A stretch of DNA of 6,661 bases from Candidatus Kuenenbacteria bacterium CG_4_8_14_3_um_filter_39_15 (GTDB lineage Bacteria > Patescibacteriota > Patescibacteriia > UBA2196 > GWA2-42-15), in assembly GCA_002782365.1 (NCBI GenBank), contig PFHP01000016.1, positions 1-6,661 of the forward strand, read 5' to 3'. Below the pieces are notes generated by a model. The model saw only the letters and a program-made list of their open reading frames with translations, ran no database searches and was not told the DNA's origin. Every line of letters begins with the position of its first letter. Position 1 is the first letter of the stretch. Made by a program: the position numbers and the translations under genes. Shown piece by piece: positions 1-6,268 of this stretch.

Positions 1-21
1 ACAAAATGACAGTCTCGTAAT

Positions 22-1146
22 TCAAAGTAATTTGATTTTAAATACCCTATCAATTTCATAGTCATTAATAAGCTGGCCGATGTAGTCTTTGATTTCCTGC
101 TGAAATCTTGCTGAATTAAATCTTTCAGCATGGGCTTTAATCAGTTGAGGATGGAATTTTTCCTGCTTAAAATGAATGATTTGATTGGCTAATGATTCCC
201 AGTTTTGCTCGTCAAAAAATTCGCCGCTAACATCCGGCACAACAGTTTCCAGAGCGCCGCCTGCCCGATAAGCGATCACCGGCCGGCCGGCGGCCATTGA
301 TTCTACGGCCGTGATGCCAAAATCTTCCACCTGGGGATGAATAAAGGCAAGAGTATGCGCGTAAAGCTCCGCTTTGGCAGTATCAGTGATGTTGCCGAGA
401 AATTCAATATTTTTGCAGGCCATTTTTTTTAAGCGCGGATAGTCAGAACCGCTGCCGAAAATTTTGAGCTTAATGCCCAATTTATTAAAGGCGCGGATAG
501 CCAAATCATAGCGCTTATAAGCTACCAGCCGGCCGCCGCTTAAATAGTAATTATCAAGCCGCTGGGCAATGTAAAATTTTTGCGTGTCAACCGGCGGGTA
601 AATTATTTTACTCTCGCGGCCGTAATATTTTTTAATGCGCGCCTGGACAAGGCGGGAGTTGGCGATAAAATAATTAACGCGCCTGGCGGCCAAAAAATCC
701 CAATGGCGCAAACGTTTTAAAAATAAAGAAATAATTTTTTTAACCAATTGATTATATTTTAATTCTTCCACATAATGCTCGGCGTCATGCCAAAGATAGC
801 GCGTAGGAGTGTGGCAGTAGCAGACATGCAGGGCATCGGGACGAATCTTAACGGCTTTGGCAATGGAAGAGGCGGAGCTGATGACCACATCAAAATCATT
901 CAGGCGATGGGATTCAACCGCGCTGGGCATCAGGGCCAAATACCATTGATAGCGGCTGATGGCCAAGGGAAAATTTTGCAGCCAGGAGCTGACGATGCGT
1001 GTTTGATCAAAAATCTGGCTGGTGATCTTTTTATTATTGACCAAAACAAAAACAGGGCTGTCTTTAAAGACCTCCTGTAAATTTTGTAAGACTTTTTCCG
1101 CTCCGCCTAATTGGGTCAAATAGTCATGAACTAGGGCTATTTTCAT
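22..1146 (-). CDS. GT4 family glycosyltransferase, WbaZ-like (probable mannosyl/hexosyltransferase)
   Basis: This 374-residue protein is a GT-B fold, retaining glycosyltransferase of family GT4. It would transfer a sugar from a nucleotide-sugar donor to a lipid-linked or growing glycan at the cytoplasmic face of the membrane. Visible motifs are an N-terminal Rossmann start with GGAEKVL (residues 14-20), CHTPTRYLW (111-119), IANS (161-164), YPPVD (183-187), the donor-domain entry GGRLVAYKRYDLAI (204-217), GSGSDYPRLK (231-240) and the EX7E motif E274-E282 in EDFGITAVE, followed by GRPVIAYRAGG. This order matches the WbaZ-like GT4 subgroup, several of whose members are mannosyltransferases; donor and acceptor cannot be read from the sequence. 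Length is normal for the family and the protein looks intact. It is the third gene of a leftward operon, 40 bases after the other glycosyltransferase. The ATG is preceded by only a weak AGGG, 3 bases away. Confidence 0.93.
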   Translation of the reverse strand: MKIALVHDYLTQLGGAEKVLQNLQEVFKDSPVFVLVNNKKITSQIFDQTRIVSSWLQNFPLAISRYQWYLALMPSAVESHRLNDFDVVISSASSIAKAVKIRPDALHVCYCHTPTRYLWHDAEHYVEELKYNQLVKKIISLFLKRLRHWDFLAARRVNYFIANSRLVQARIKKYYGRESKIIYPPVDTQKFYIAQRLDNYYLSGGRLVAYKRYDLAIRAFNKLGIKLKIFGSGSDYPRLKKMACKNIEFLGNITDTAKAELYAHTLAFIHPQVEDFGITAVESMAAGRPVIAYRAGGALETVVPDVSGEFFDEQNWESLANQIIHFKQEKFHPQLIKAHAERFNSARFQQEIKDYIGQLINDYEIDRVFKIKLL

Positions 1147-1186
1147 ACGCCCTAAGCTTAACAGAAATGAAAGGAATTGACAAAAA

Positions 1187-2353
1187 TTAAATCTTTGACT
1201 GCTTAGTTTTGAAGCCCGTAACTATTTCTTCCCAGTAATTGATAATTTGTTTGACAGTCTCTTGGTAGTTGAAATTTGCAGTCACATGCTCATAAGCGGC
1301 GTTGCCCAGTTTATGGGCCAATTGGTCATTGGCTAATAAGCTTAATACTTTGGCCACAAATTGTTTTTGATTATTAAGCGCCACCAGCAAGCCCGTTTTT
1401 TTATTAATAATTATTTCTTGGGCGCCGGTGGTGGCGGTAGCGACGGCCGGCCGAGCAACGGCAGCCGCTTCAAGCAAGACTTTGCCGAAACTTTCATGGA
1501 GCGAGGGCAGGACAAAAATATCGGCGGCATAGAAATAATTAGCCACGTTCTGGTAATCAATCCGGCCGAGCAATTTAATGTTTTGCCCTAAATTTAAGCG
1601 GACAATCTGCTTTTGGACGGCCGGCAATTCTTTGCCCGAACCGCCAAGGAGTAAAACTGCTTCTGGATATTTTTTTATAATTTGAGCGAATGATTGCAGT
1701 AGAAAGCCCAGATTTTTTTCTTGGGCCATCCGACCAAGCCAGAAAATAATTTTTTTGCCGACAAATTCCGCTTTAATGCTTAAAACCGTTTGGTTGTCAT
1801 GGTTTTGAAATTTTTCCAGGTTGACCGGGGTGTGAATGGTTTTAATTTTAGCGGCTGGCACGCCGGCGGCAATTAACTTCCTCTTAATGCCGGAGGCAAC
1901 AACGCGCAGAGCGTCGGCATGTCTGACTGTAAATTGGCTGATTAATAATAGCGGGTAATTAAGCATGCTTTGTTTCAGCCAGTAATTGTTGTCCCAAAAA
2001 TCGCCATGAAAATGAATCAGCAATTTGCTGCCGAATTTTCTTTTGATGAAATAACCGGCAATGCCCGTTAAAAACGGGTCTTGGCAGACGATTAAATCGT
2101 AATAATTTTCAGCAAAAAGCTCGCCGGCAATTCTTTTGGCGTCCAGACAATAAAATATTCTGCTTGAGGAATTAGTGGCATAACAAAAAACATTATCAGC
2201 CAATTCTTTTGTCTGATAACCAGCGCGAGTGAAAATAATTATGTCTAATTCGTCTACCAATTGGCCGTAATGACGATGGCGGTCAACAACATCTCCGTCG
2301 CCAACCAGTTCGCCAAGCAAAGTACGGTCTGTTGATATCATCAGGACTCTCAT
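1187..2353 (-). CDS. GT4 family glycosyltransferase (glycosyl transferases group 1)
   Basis: This 388-residue protein is a second GT4 retaining glycosyltransferase with two Rossmann-like domains, but from a different subgroup than its downstream neighbour. The N-terminal acceptor half (about 1-195) contains IHFHGDFWDNNYW (113-125). The donor half shows WLGRMAQEKN (205-214), the GGSG loop (237-240), LLGRIDYQNV (261-270) and the EX7E motif E287-E295 in ESFGKVLLE, then TGLLV (320-324). Known family members act on nucleotide-activated hexoses in lipopolysaccharide, capsule, teichoic-like or glycolipid synthesis; the actual sugar is unknown. The ATG lies 6 bases after the stop of the response regulator, with tandem TAA TAA stops and no Shine-Dalgarno, so translation is probably coupled to the upstream gene. 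The pairing of two GT4 enzymes points to a surface glycan operon, part of which lies outside the window. Confidence 0.93.
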   Translation of the reverse strand: MRVLMISTDRTLLGELVGDGDVVDRHRHYGQLVDELDIIIFTRAGYQTKELADNVFCYATNSSSRIFYCLDAKRIAGELFAENYYDLIVCQDPFLTGIAGYFIKRKFGSKLLIHFHGDFWDNNYWLKQSMLNYPLLLISQFTVRHADALRVVASGIKRKLIAAGVPAAKIKTIHTPVNLEKFQNHDNQTVLSIKAEFVGKKIIFWLGRMAQEKNLGFLLQSFAQIIKKYPEAVLLLGGSGKELPAVQKQIVRLNLGQNIKLLGRIDYQNVANYFYAADIFVLPSLHESFGKVLLEAAAVARPAVATATTGAQEIIINKKTGLLVALNNQKQFVAKVLSLLANDQLAHKLGNAAYEHVTANFNYQETVKQIINYWEEIVTGFKTKQSKI

Positions 2354-2359
2354 GGTTTA

Positions 2360-2728
2360 TTATTTGGTTAACTGTTTTATTTTATCAACCAGTTCGGCTG
2401 TGGTGTAATTGGTTTTGACCAGATAATCCTTGGCGCCCAGCTCAATGCCATGGGCTTGGCTGGCCTCGTCAGAAAGGTTGGAAACAATAATCACTGGAAT
2501 ATCTTTGGTTTTTTCGTTTGATTTTATTTTCTGCAAAAATGTCCAACCGTCCATTTTGGGCAAAATAATATCCAAAAGAATGGCATTGGGCTTTTCCCGC
2601 TCCAGGATTTGCAGAGCTTTTTCGCCATTATCGGCGGCCAGGGTCTGATAACCTTCAACAGAGAGCTGGTTTTGAAGAGCATACAAAAGAGCGGTTTCAT
2701 CCTCAACGATCAGAATTTTCTTAGACAT
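2360..2728 (-). CDS. Single-domain response regulator (receiver domain only)
   Basis: This 122-residue protein is a complete CheY-like receiver domain with no output domain. The phosphorylation site is intact: acidic pair E9-D10, phospho-acceptor D53 in ILLDIILPKMDGW, switch residue S83 in IIVSNLSD, aromatic Y102 and the invariant lysine K105 in DYLVK. The proline that usually follows this lysine is replaced by threonine (VKTNYT), a form I associate with Patescibacteria receiver proteins. Without a DNA-binding domain it probably works by protein-protein contact or as a phosphate shuttle. It heads the operon with two glycosyltransferases and is transcribed divergently from the histidine kinase, its likely partner (inference). 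The start ATG has an AT-rich leader without a Shine-Dalgarno. A predicted extended -10 promoter lies 31 bases upstream of the start codon. Confidence 0.95.
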   Translation of the reverse strand: MSKKILIVEDETALLYALQNQLSVEGYQTLAADNGEKALQILEREKPNAILLDIILPKMDGWTFLQKIKSNEKTKDIPVIIVSNLSDEASQAHGIELGAKDYLVKTNYTTAELVDKIKQLTK

Positions 2729-2738
2729 AAAATTATTG

Positions 2739-2759
2739 TTATTTATTATTTATTTTCAT
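2739..2759 (-). other. Possible leaderless six-codon upstream ORF (MKINNK-stop)
   Basis: The first base expected to be transcribed from the minus-strand extended -10 is the A of an ATG. It opens a six-codon frame ending in TAA, 10 bases before the response regulator start and out of frame with it. It could be a translated leader peptide that delivers ribosomes to the Shine-Dalgarno-free downstream start, or simply chance in an AT-rich leader. The sequence shows only the position and the reading frame; function is speculative. Confidence 0.25.
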
Positions 2760-2765
2760 AATAAC

Positions 2766-2774
2766 ATTATAACA
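2766..2774 (-). promoter_or_regulatory. Extended -10 promoter for the response regulator/glycosyltransferase operon
   Basis: The minus strand reads TGTTATAAT, a perfect extended -10 (TGn plus TATAAT). A 4-of-6 match to the -35 consensus, TTCAAA, lies 17 bases upstream at 2789-2794. Standard spacing puts the transcription start at 2759, giving a 31-base leader before the response regulator ATG. The element sits within a perfect 8-bp tandem repeat (AACATTAT on the plus strand, 2763-2778). Confidence 0.65.
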
Positions 2775-2797
2775 TTATTCCGCATAAATTTGAAGTG

Positions 2798-2806
2798 TGT
2801 TATAAT
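2798..2806 (+). promoter_or_regulatory. Extended -10 promoter for the histidine kinase, giving a leaderless mRNA
   Basis: The plus strand reads TGTTATAAT, identical to the element on the opposite strand. The -35 position with 17-base spacing (2778-2783, TTCCGC) is poor, which an extended -10 can compensate for. With the last -10 base at -7, base +1 is 2813, exactly the A of the kinase ATG. The predicted mRNA therefore has no 5' untranslated region. The element overlaps the in-frame upstream GTG codon at 2795, which argues against that codon as the start. Confidence 0.65.
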
Positions 2807-2812
2807 AAAAGC

Positions 2813-3814
2813 ATGGACAAGATTACGGAAAAATCAACTTCACATTTAACAGAAGCGGAAACGGCCCCGGCAGTGACAAAATTATCTTCAGAAGTGGAAA
2901 AACCAAGATTTTGGGAAAACCCCACATTCTTATTTGTTTTGATGGGTGTTTTGACAATGATCGTGATGATTGGCACTTATTTCATCGCCCAGAGATATGA
3001 TGACCCGATGATTGTCATCGCTAGTGTTTCAATCGTGGCTGGCATCACCACCCTAATCGGCGGCATAACGATTAAAACAATTGACCAGCTGTCGCAAACC
3101 AACAGAATGAAAACAGAGTTCGTTTCAATCGCCTCGCATCAGCTGCGCACTCCACTATCAATTATTAAATGGTATACGGAGTTCTTGCTCAAACCTGAAA
3201 AACAAAAAAATCTGACGGCTGACCAGCTGGGATATATTAAAACCATTAACCAATCAAACCTGCGCATGATCAGGCTGGTCAATGACCTGCTTGATATTTC
3301 AAGGGTGGAGAGCGGGAAAATACAGATTCGGCCAGAGGCGACCAATATTGTTGAGTTAACTAAAAATATCATGGCTGAAAATCATGCTTTGGCTGACCAG
3401 AAAAAAATCAAGCTGCAACTAAAATACAGCGATTCTATCCCGCTTTTGTTGGTTGACTCCAAAAGAATGGGGATGGTCATAGAAAATTTACTGTCAAACG
3501 CCATTAAATATACGAGGCATGACAAGCAGGGAGTCGTGTCCATTAATCTCTCGGAAGACGGCAAAAAACTTTTGTTTTCCATTGCCGATAACGGGGTGGG
3601 CATTCCGGCGAGCGACCATAAAAATATTTTCAAGAAGTTTTTCCGGGCCAACAATACCATGAAATTGAAAACAAGCGGCACCGGGCTAGGCCTGTTTATC
3701 GCCAAAGCCATTGTTGAGTCGCATAAGGGCAAGATGTGGTTTGTGTCAAGAGAAGACGAGGGCACAACCTTTTACTTTAACTTGCCGCTCAAGCAGAAAA
3801 AGTTAGGAGCGTAA
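2813..3814 (+). CDS. Membrane-anchored sensor histidine kinase (HisKA + HATPase)
   Basis: This 333-residue protein is a class I histidine kinase that autophosphorylates a histidine and passes the phosphate to a receiver protein. An N-terminal cytoplasmic tail is followed by two membrane helices (about 38-59 and 65-87) joined by a tight RYDDP turn, so there is essentially no extracellular sensor domain and no HAMP or PAS domain. The H-box is SIASHQLRTPLS with H109. The ATPase domain shows the N-box NLLSNAIKYT (N229), the G1 box DNGVGIP (D259), the F-box IFKKFFR and the G2 box GTGLGL (289-294). All catalytic boxes are intact. The frame is open back to a GTG at 2795, but the ATG at 2813 is preferred because the -10 hexamer lies inside the longer version. 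It is divergent from the receiver-only regulator, its likely partner; the stimulus may be membrane state or a partner protein. Confidence 0.93.
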   Translation: MDKITEKSTSHLTEAETAPAVTKLSSEVEKPRFWENPTFLFVLMGVLTMIVMIGTYFIAQRYDDPMIVIASVSIVAGITTLIGGITIKTIDQLSQTNRMKTEFVSIASHQLRTPLSIIKWYTEFLLKPEKQKNLTADQLGYIKTINQSNLRMIRLVNDLLDISRVESGKIQIRPEATNIVELTKNIMAENHALADQKKIKLQLKYSDSIPLLLVDSKRMGMVIENLLSNAIKYTRHDKQGVVSINLSEDGKKLLFSIADNGVGIPASDHKNIFKKFFRANNTMKLKTSGTGLGLFIAKAIVESHKGKMWFVSREDEGTTFYFNLPLKQKKLGA

Positions 3815-3830
3815 AATAATAAATATAAAT

Positions 3831-3870
3831 AAAAAAGGCCCCAGTGCTTCAAATAAACACACTGGGACCT
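3831..3870 (-). terminator. Intrinsic terminator of the T9SS-cargo gene
   Basis: An 11-bp stem (3836-3846 with 3860-3870) has a 13-base loop and, on the minus strand, runs into TTTTTTATTTAT. In minus-strand RNA every position pairs, including one G-U wobble (3839 with 3867). In plus-strand RNA the same position is a C-A mismatch and no U-tract follows. The hairpin is therefore built for the leftward gene ending at 3885 and is probably poor for the converging kinase gene. Confidence 0.85.
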
Positions 3871-3884
3871 GAAATCTCTATAGT

Positions 3885-5606
3885 TTACCTCATTAGAATC
3901 ATTCTCTTTGTGGCCATAAAATTTTTGGCCATGATTCTATAGAAGTAAACGCCGCTCGGCAAGTTACCGGCATTCCAACTGACCCTGTACTCACCTACCT
4001 CGCGGTGCGTGTTCACCAAGTCAGCCACCTGCTGACCTCGCAGGTTAAAGATGCTGATGTTCACCAGACCGGGCTTGGCAATGTTATACTCAAACTCGGT
4101 AGTGGAGTTGAAAGGGTTGGGAAAATTTTGTGAAAGATAAAAACTTGCGGGTGTCATGACGGCTTTAATTATATTTGAATAGTCTGATGAACCGTCAACA
4201 TCAATTTGTTTAAGCCGGTAATAGTAAACTCCATTGGCAAGCTCACAATCCATAAAAGAATATGAGTTTGGAACTGCGGACATCCCGTGCCCTGTCACAA
4301 AACCAATTCTGGTAAAATTTACTTTATCTTGGCTTCTCTCAATCTCAAAGCCAAAATTATTGGTTTCTGACGCCGTGCTCCAGTGGAGAATAATATTATT
4401 TCCCCCTATCGATGCAGTGAATGAACTTAGTTCCACCGGCACAACAGAACCTCCGAAAACGTATAAAATTCCTTCCTCTGAAACAACATACGCCGTACCG
4501 GAAGCACCAATCGCCGGTGATCCCAAAGATGAATTTCCTGTATTATAATGCCATTTTTCTGTGCCATCTGGATTAATGGCATAAAACTTTCCTGCATCAG
4601 TGCCCAGATAAATGATACCATCGACTCCAATTGCCGGGGCAGAATATTGAACCGAACCAATGGGAGATTCCCATTTAAACGATCCGTCAGCATTTATGGC
4701 GAGTAAACCATCTCCGTTCCCGATATAGATAGCGCCATCGCTAGCTATCGCAGGGGAGGAACAATAAAATTTTTCCTGATAGGCGCCATAAGTCCATTTT
4801 TCTTCTCCCGCCGGACTAATGGCGTAAAGGCGGCTTGTCCAGCCCGGTAACCATGTTGTGGTCACATAGACTGTCCCGTCGTCAGCGATAGTAGGAACGG
4901 AATTGACACCGCCCGGTTCAAAGCGCAGGACTTCAAACTTCCAGTTTTGATTTCCGCCATTACCAAAGGAATAAAGGCGGAAATCATACCACGGCATAGG
5001 CCAACTTTGTCCAAGAGTGGCAACATAAATATTTGGCGCTAAATCTTTAGTGGCCGCTGACCCCACTACTACACTCCCAGCAATGTCAGCAATAAAAATA
5101 GGATAACCGTTACTGGGTTCAAGGGAGTATAATTTATGCTCGGAAGTAAAGTACACCTTTGGCGGATAACCAGCAATTATAGGTGACTTTAGCGGGCTGT
5201 CTGCCTTATAGCTCCATTGCAATTTGCCACTATGATCTAATGCGCAAAGGGTATCATTGGAGCCAAAATAAACAAAATGACCGAGGGCCGCGGTTGAAGT
5301 GATGTTGCCGCTTGGAAAAATCCAGTTGACAGTTCCATCAGCATCAACCGCATAAAGTCCATTATCAGCGGAAATATAGATTTGTCCATAACTGACCACC
5401 AGCGAGGTTCGCGGACAAATTTGATCCGCAATTTTTTTACTCCACAATAAATTTGGAGTTTGTGGCCCAGCAAAACTACTCCGGCCACTATGTCGTGAAT
5501 CAGCTTGAAACATTGGCCATGCCCCCTCTGGACCCCATAGGTCTGTCTGCGCCCACAAATTTACAGCTAAAATCCCCCAAACGAGAAAAATAAAAAAGTG
5601 CTTCAT
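3885..5606 (-). CDS. Secreted PQQ-like beta-propeller protein with T9SS type A sorting domain
   Basis: This 573-residue protein starts with a signal peptide (1-19, likely cut after LWA). WPMFQADSRHSGRS (30-43) is the usual entry of PQQ-like (BamB-type) propellers. Six or seven blade repeats of the pattern G-x-IY-x-G...LYAI-x-DG-x-x-W follow (about 72-388, blade tryptophans W95, W131, W222, W271, W312, W352). An Ig/FN3-like domain spans about 389-485 (PVELSSFTAS...LHWSTASETNNFGFEIERS). The C-terminal domain (about 487-573) contains LSQNFPNPFNSTTEFEY, SIFNLRGQQV and LPSGVYFYRI and ends KRMILMR, a typical T9SS type A sorting signal that is removed when cargo is anchored or released at the surface of Bacteroidota-type cells. 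No enzymatic residues are apparent; a structural or binding role is likely. It has a consensus Shine-Dalgarno and its own terminator. Two TAAAAT boxes at 5651-5662 could serve as -10 but lack a good -35. Confidence 0.93.
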   Translation of the reverse strand: MKHFFIFLVWGILAVNLWAQTDLWGPEGAWPMFQADSRHSGRSSFAGPQTPNLLWSKKIADQICPRTSLVVSYGQIYISADNGLYAVDADGTVNWIFPSGNITSTAALGHFVYFGSNDTLCALDHSGKLQWSYKADSPLKSPIIAGYPPKVYFTSEHKLYSLEPSNGYPIFIADIAGSVVVGSAATKDLAPNIYVATLGQSWPMPWYDFRLYSFGNGGNQNWKFEVLRFEPGGVNSVPTIADDGTVYVTTTWLPGWTSRLYAISPAGEEKWTYGAYQEKFYCSSPAIASDGAIYIGNGDGLLAINADGSFKWESPIGSVQYSAPAIGVDGIIYLGTDAGKFYAINPDGTEKWHYNTGNSSLGSPAIGASGTAYVVSEEGILYVFGGSVVPVELSSFTASIGGNNIILHWSTASETNNFGFEIERSQDKVNFTRIGFVTGHGMSAVPNSYSFMDCELANGVYYYRLKQIDVDGSSDYSNIIKAVMTPASFYLSQNFPNPFNSTTEFEYNIAKPGLVNISIFNLRGQQVADLVNTHREVGEYRVSWNAGNLPSGVYFYRIMAKNFMATKRMILMR

Positions 5607-5610
5607 CGTG

Positions 5611-5620
5611 CACCTCCTTT
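5611..5620 (-). promoter_or_regulatory. Consensus Shine-Dalgarno of the T9SS-cargo gene
   Basis: The minus strand reads AAAGGAGGTG, ten bases complementary to the usual 16S rRNA 3' end, followed by CACG and the ATG at 5606. The GGAGG core is 6 bases from the start codon, near-ideal spacing. It fixes this start and is the only strong ribosome binding site in the window. Confidence 0.9.
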
Positions 5621-5664
5621 AGTAAAAGTGAAAATTTTGGTTTTTGATTGATTTTAATTTTAGA

Positions 5665-6225
5665 CTATTTTTTCCTTGATTTATTAAAAATAAGATACAA
5701 AATAACCAGCAACAAAGCAAGGATAACCGCTAGATAAATTGCTTCTGATTTAATTCCAGTAAAATCAATCTTGGCTAGGCTATCTTGTTCAATATTGTCA
5801 ATCACATAATTAGTTCCCCACTCATCACCCGTCGCATAAATATCAATTTTTACCGTATCACCGGATTTGATTCCTGTCAATGACGCTGTATTATTTAGAC
5901 TTGCCGTGATTGTGCCATCAGGGAAATAATCTTTTATGTATTCGGTATAATATTGCTTACAATCTTTATCTTTAATATTATTTTTCTCATAAGGAAATCT
6001 TTCATAAAACTTTTCGGACAAACCGATAACCTTAGCGATTTTGAATGAAATTACTGTGGCATTTTGTTGTTGCTCTACAGAAATTATTTCTGCCTTAATG
6101 ACACAATATGAGTTGGGAGCGTAAATCATTCCCTTTTCTATATTTAATGCCGCGCTCGTCGACAGAACTGACAGGAATAAAAAACTAACTAATAAAATTA
6201 ACAAATAGGTCACATATTTTTTCAT
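5665..6225 (-). CDS. Hypothetical protein with signal peptide and C-terminal membrane anchor
   Basis: I do not recognise a family for this 186-residue protein. An N-terminal hydrophobic segment (about 5-24, ending STSAA) looks like a signal peptide. A second hydrophobic helix (about 161-181) is followed by the basic tail NKSRKK. This predicts a type I membrane protein whose middle part (about 27-158) faces outside. That part looks rich in beta strands, with alternating stretches such as CVIKAEIISVEQ, ATVISFKIAKVIG and SGDTVKIDIYATGDEWGTNYVI, suggesting a small beta-barrel or OB-like fold (inference). It has two cysteines, C41 and C89, which could form a disulfide. The start has an AT-rich leader and no Shine-Dalgarno. 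The DNA is clearly more AT-rich than the T9SS-cargo gene downstream. It follows the small helical-protein gene by 43 bases, so the two may be co-transcribed. Confidence 0.8.
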   Translation of the reverse strand: MKKYVTYLLILLVSFLFLSVLSTSAALNIEKGMIYAPNSYCVIKAEIISVEQQQNATVISFKIAKVIGLSEKFYERFPYEKNNIKDKDCKQYYTEYIKDYFPDGTITASLNNTASLTGIKSGDTVKIDIYATGDEWGTNYVIDNIEQDSLAKIDFTGIKSEAIYLAVILALLLVILYLIFNKSRKK

Positions 6226-6268
6226 AAGATAAATAAGTTAATATTAAATATGTAATACTCCCTAAAAA

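Noticed and set aside
281..297. GC-rich GGCC/CCGG run
   Set aside because: It encodes the conserved MAAGRPVIA segment of the glycosyltransferase, so protein constraint explains it.
775..1080. Open frame on the plus strand within the WbaZ-like glycosyltransferase gene
   Set aside because: It lies fully opposite a clear conserved gene and shows no recognisable domain; it is a by-product of that gene's codon use.
1147..1186. Internal promoter between the two glycosyltransferases (TTGTCA with a downstream box)
   Set aside because: The box at the right spacing (TAAGCT) matches the -10 consensus poorly; read-through from the upstream gene is the simpler view.
2763..2778. Tandem AACATTAT repeat as an operator site
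   Set aside because: It overlaps the -10 element and is AT-rich; two copies of an eight-base unit are not enough to claim a regulator site, and no DNA-binding regulator is encoded nearby.
2795..2812. GTG start adding six residues (MCYNKS) to the kinase
   Set aside because: The TATAAT hexamer lies inside this extension, no Shine-Dalgarno precedes the GTG, and the ATG at 2813 coincides with the predicted transcript start.
4234..4548. Open plus-strand frame within the propeller gene
   Set aside because: It is antisense to conserved propeller, Ig-like and linker sequence, with no domain and no Shine-Dalgarno.
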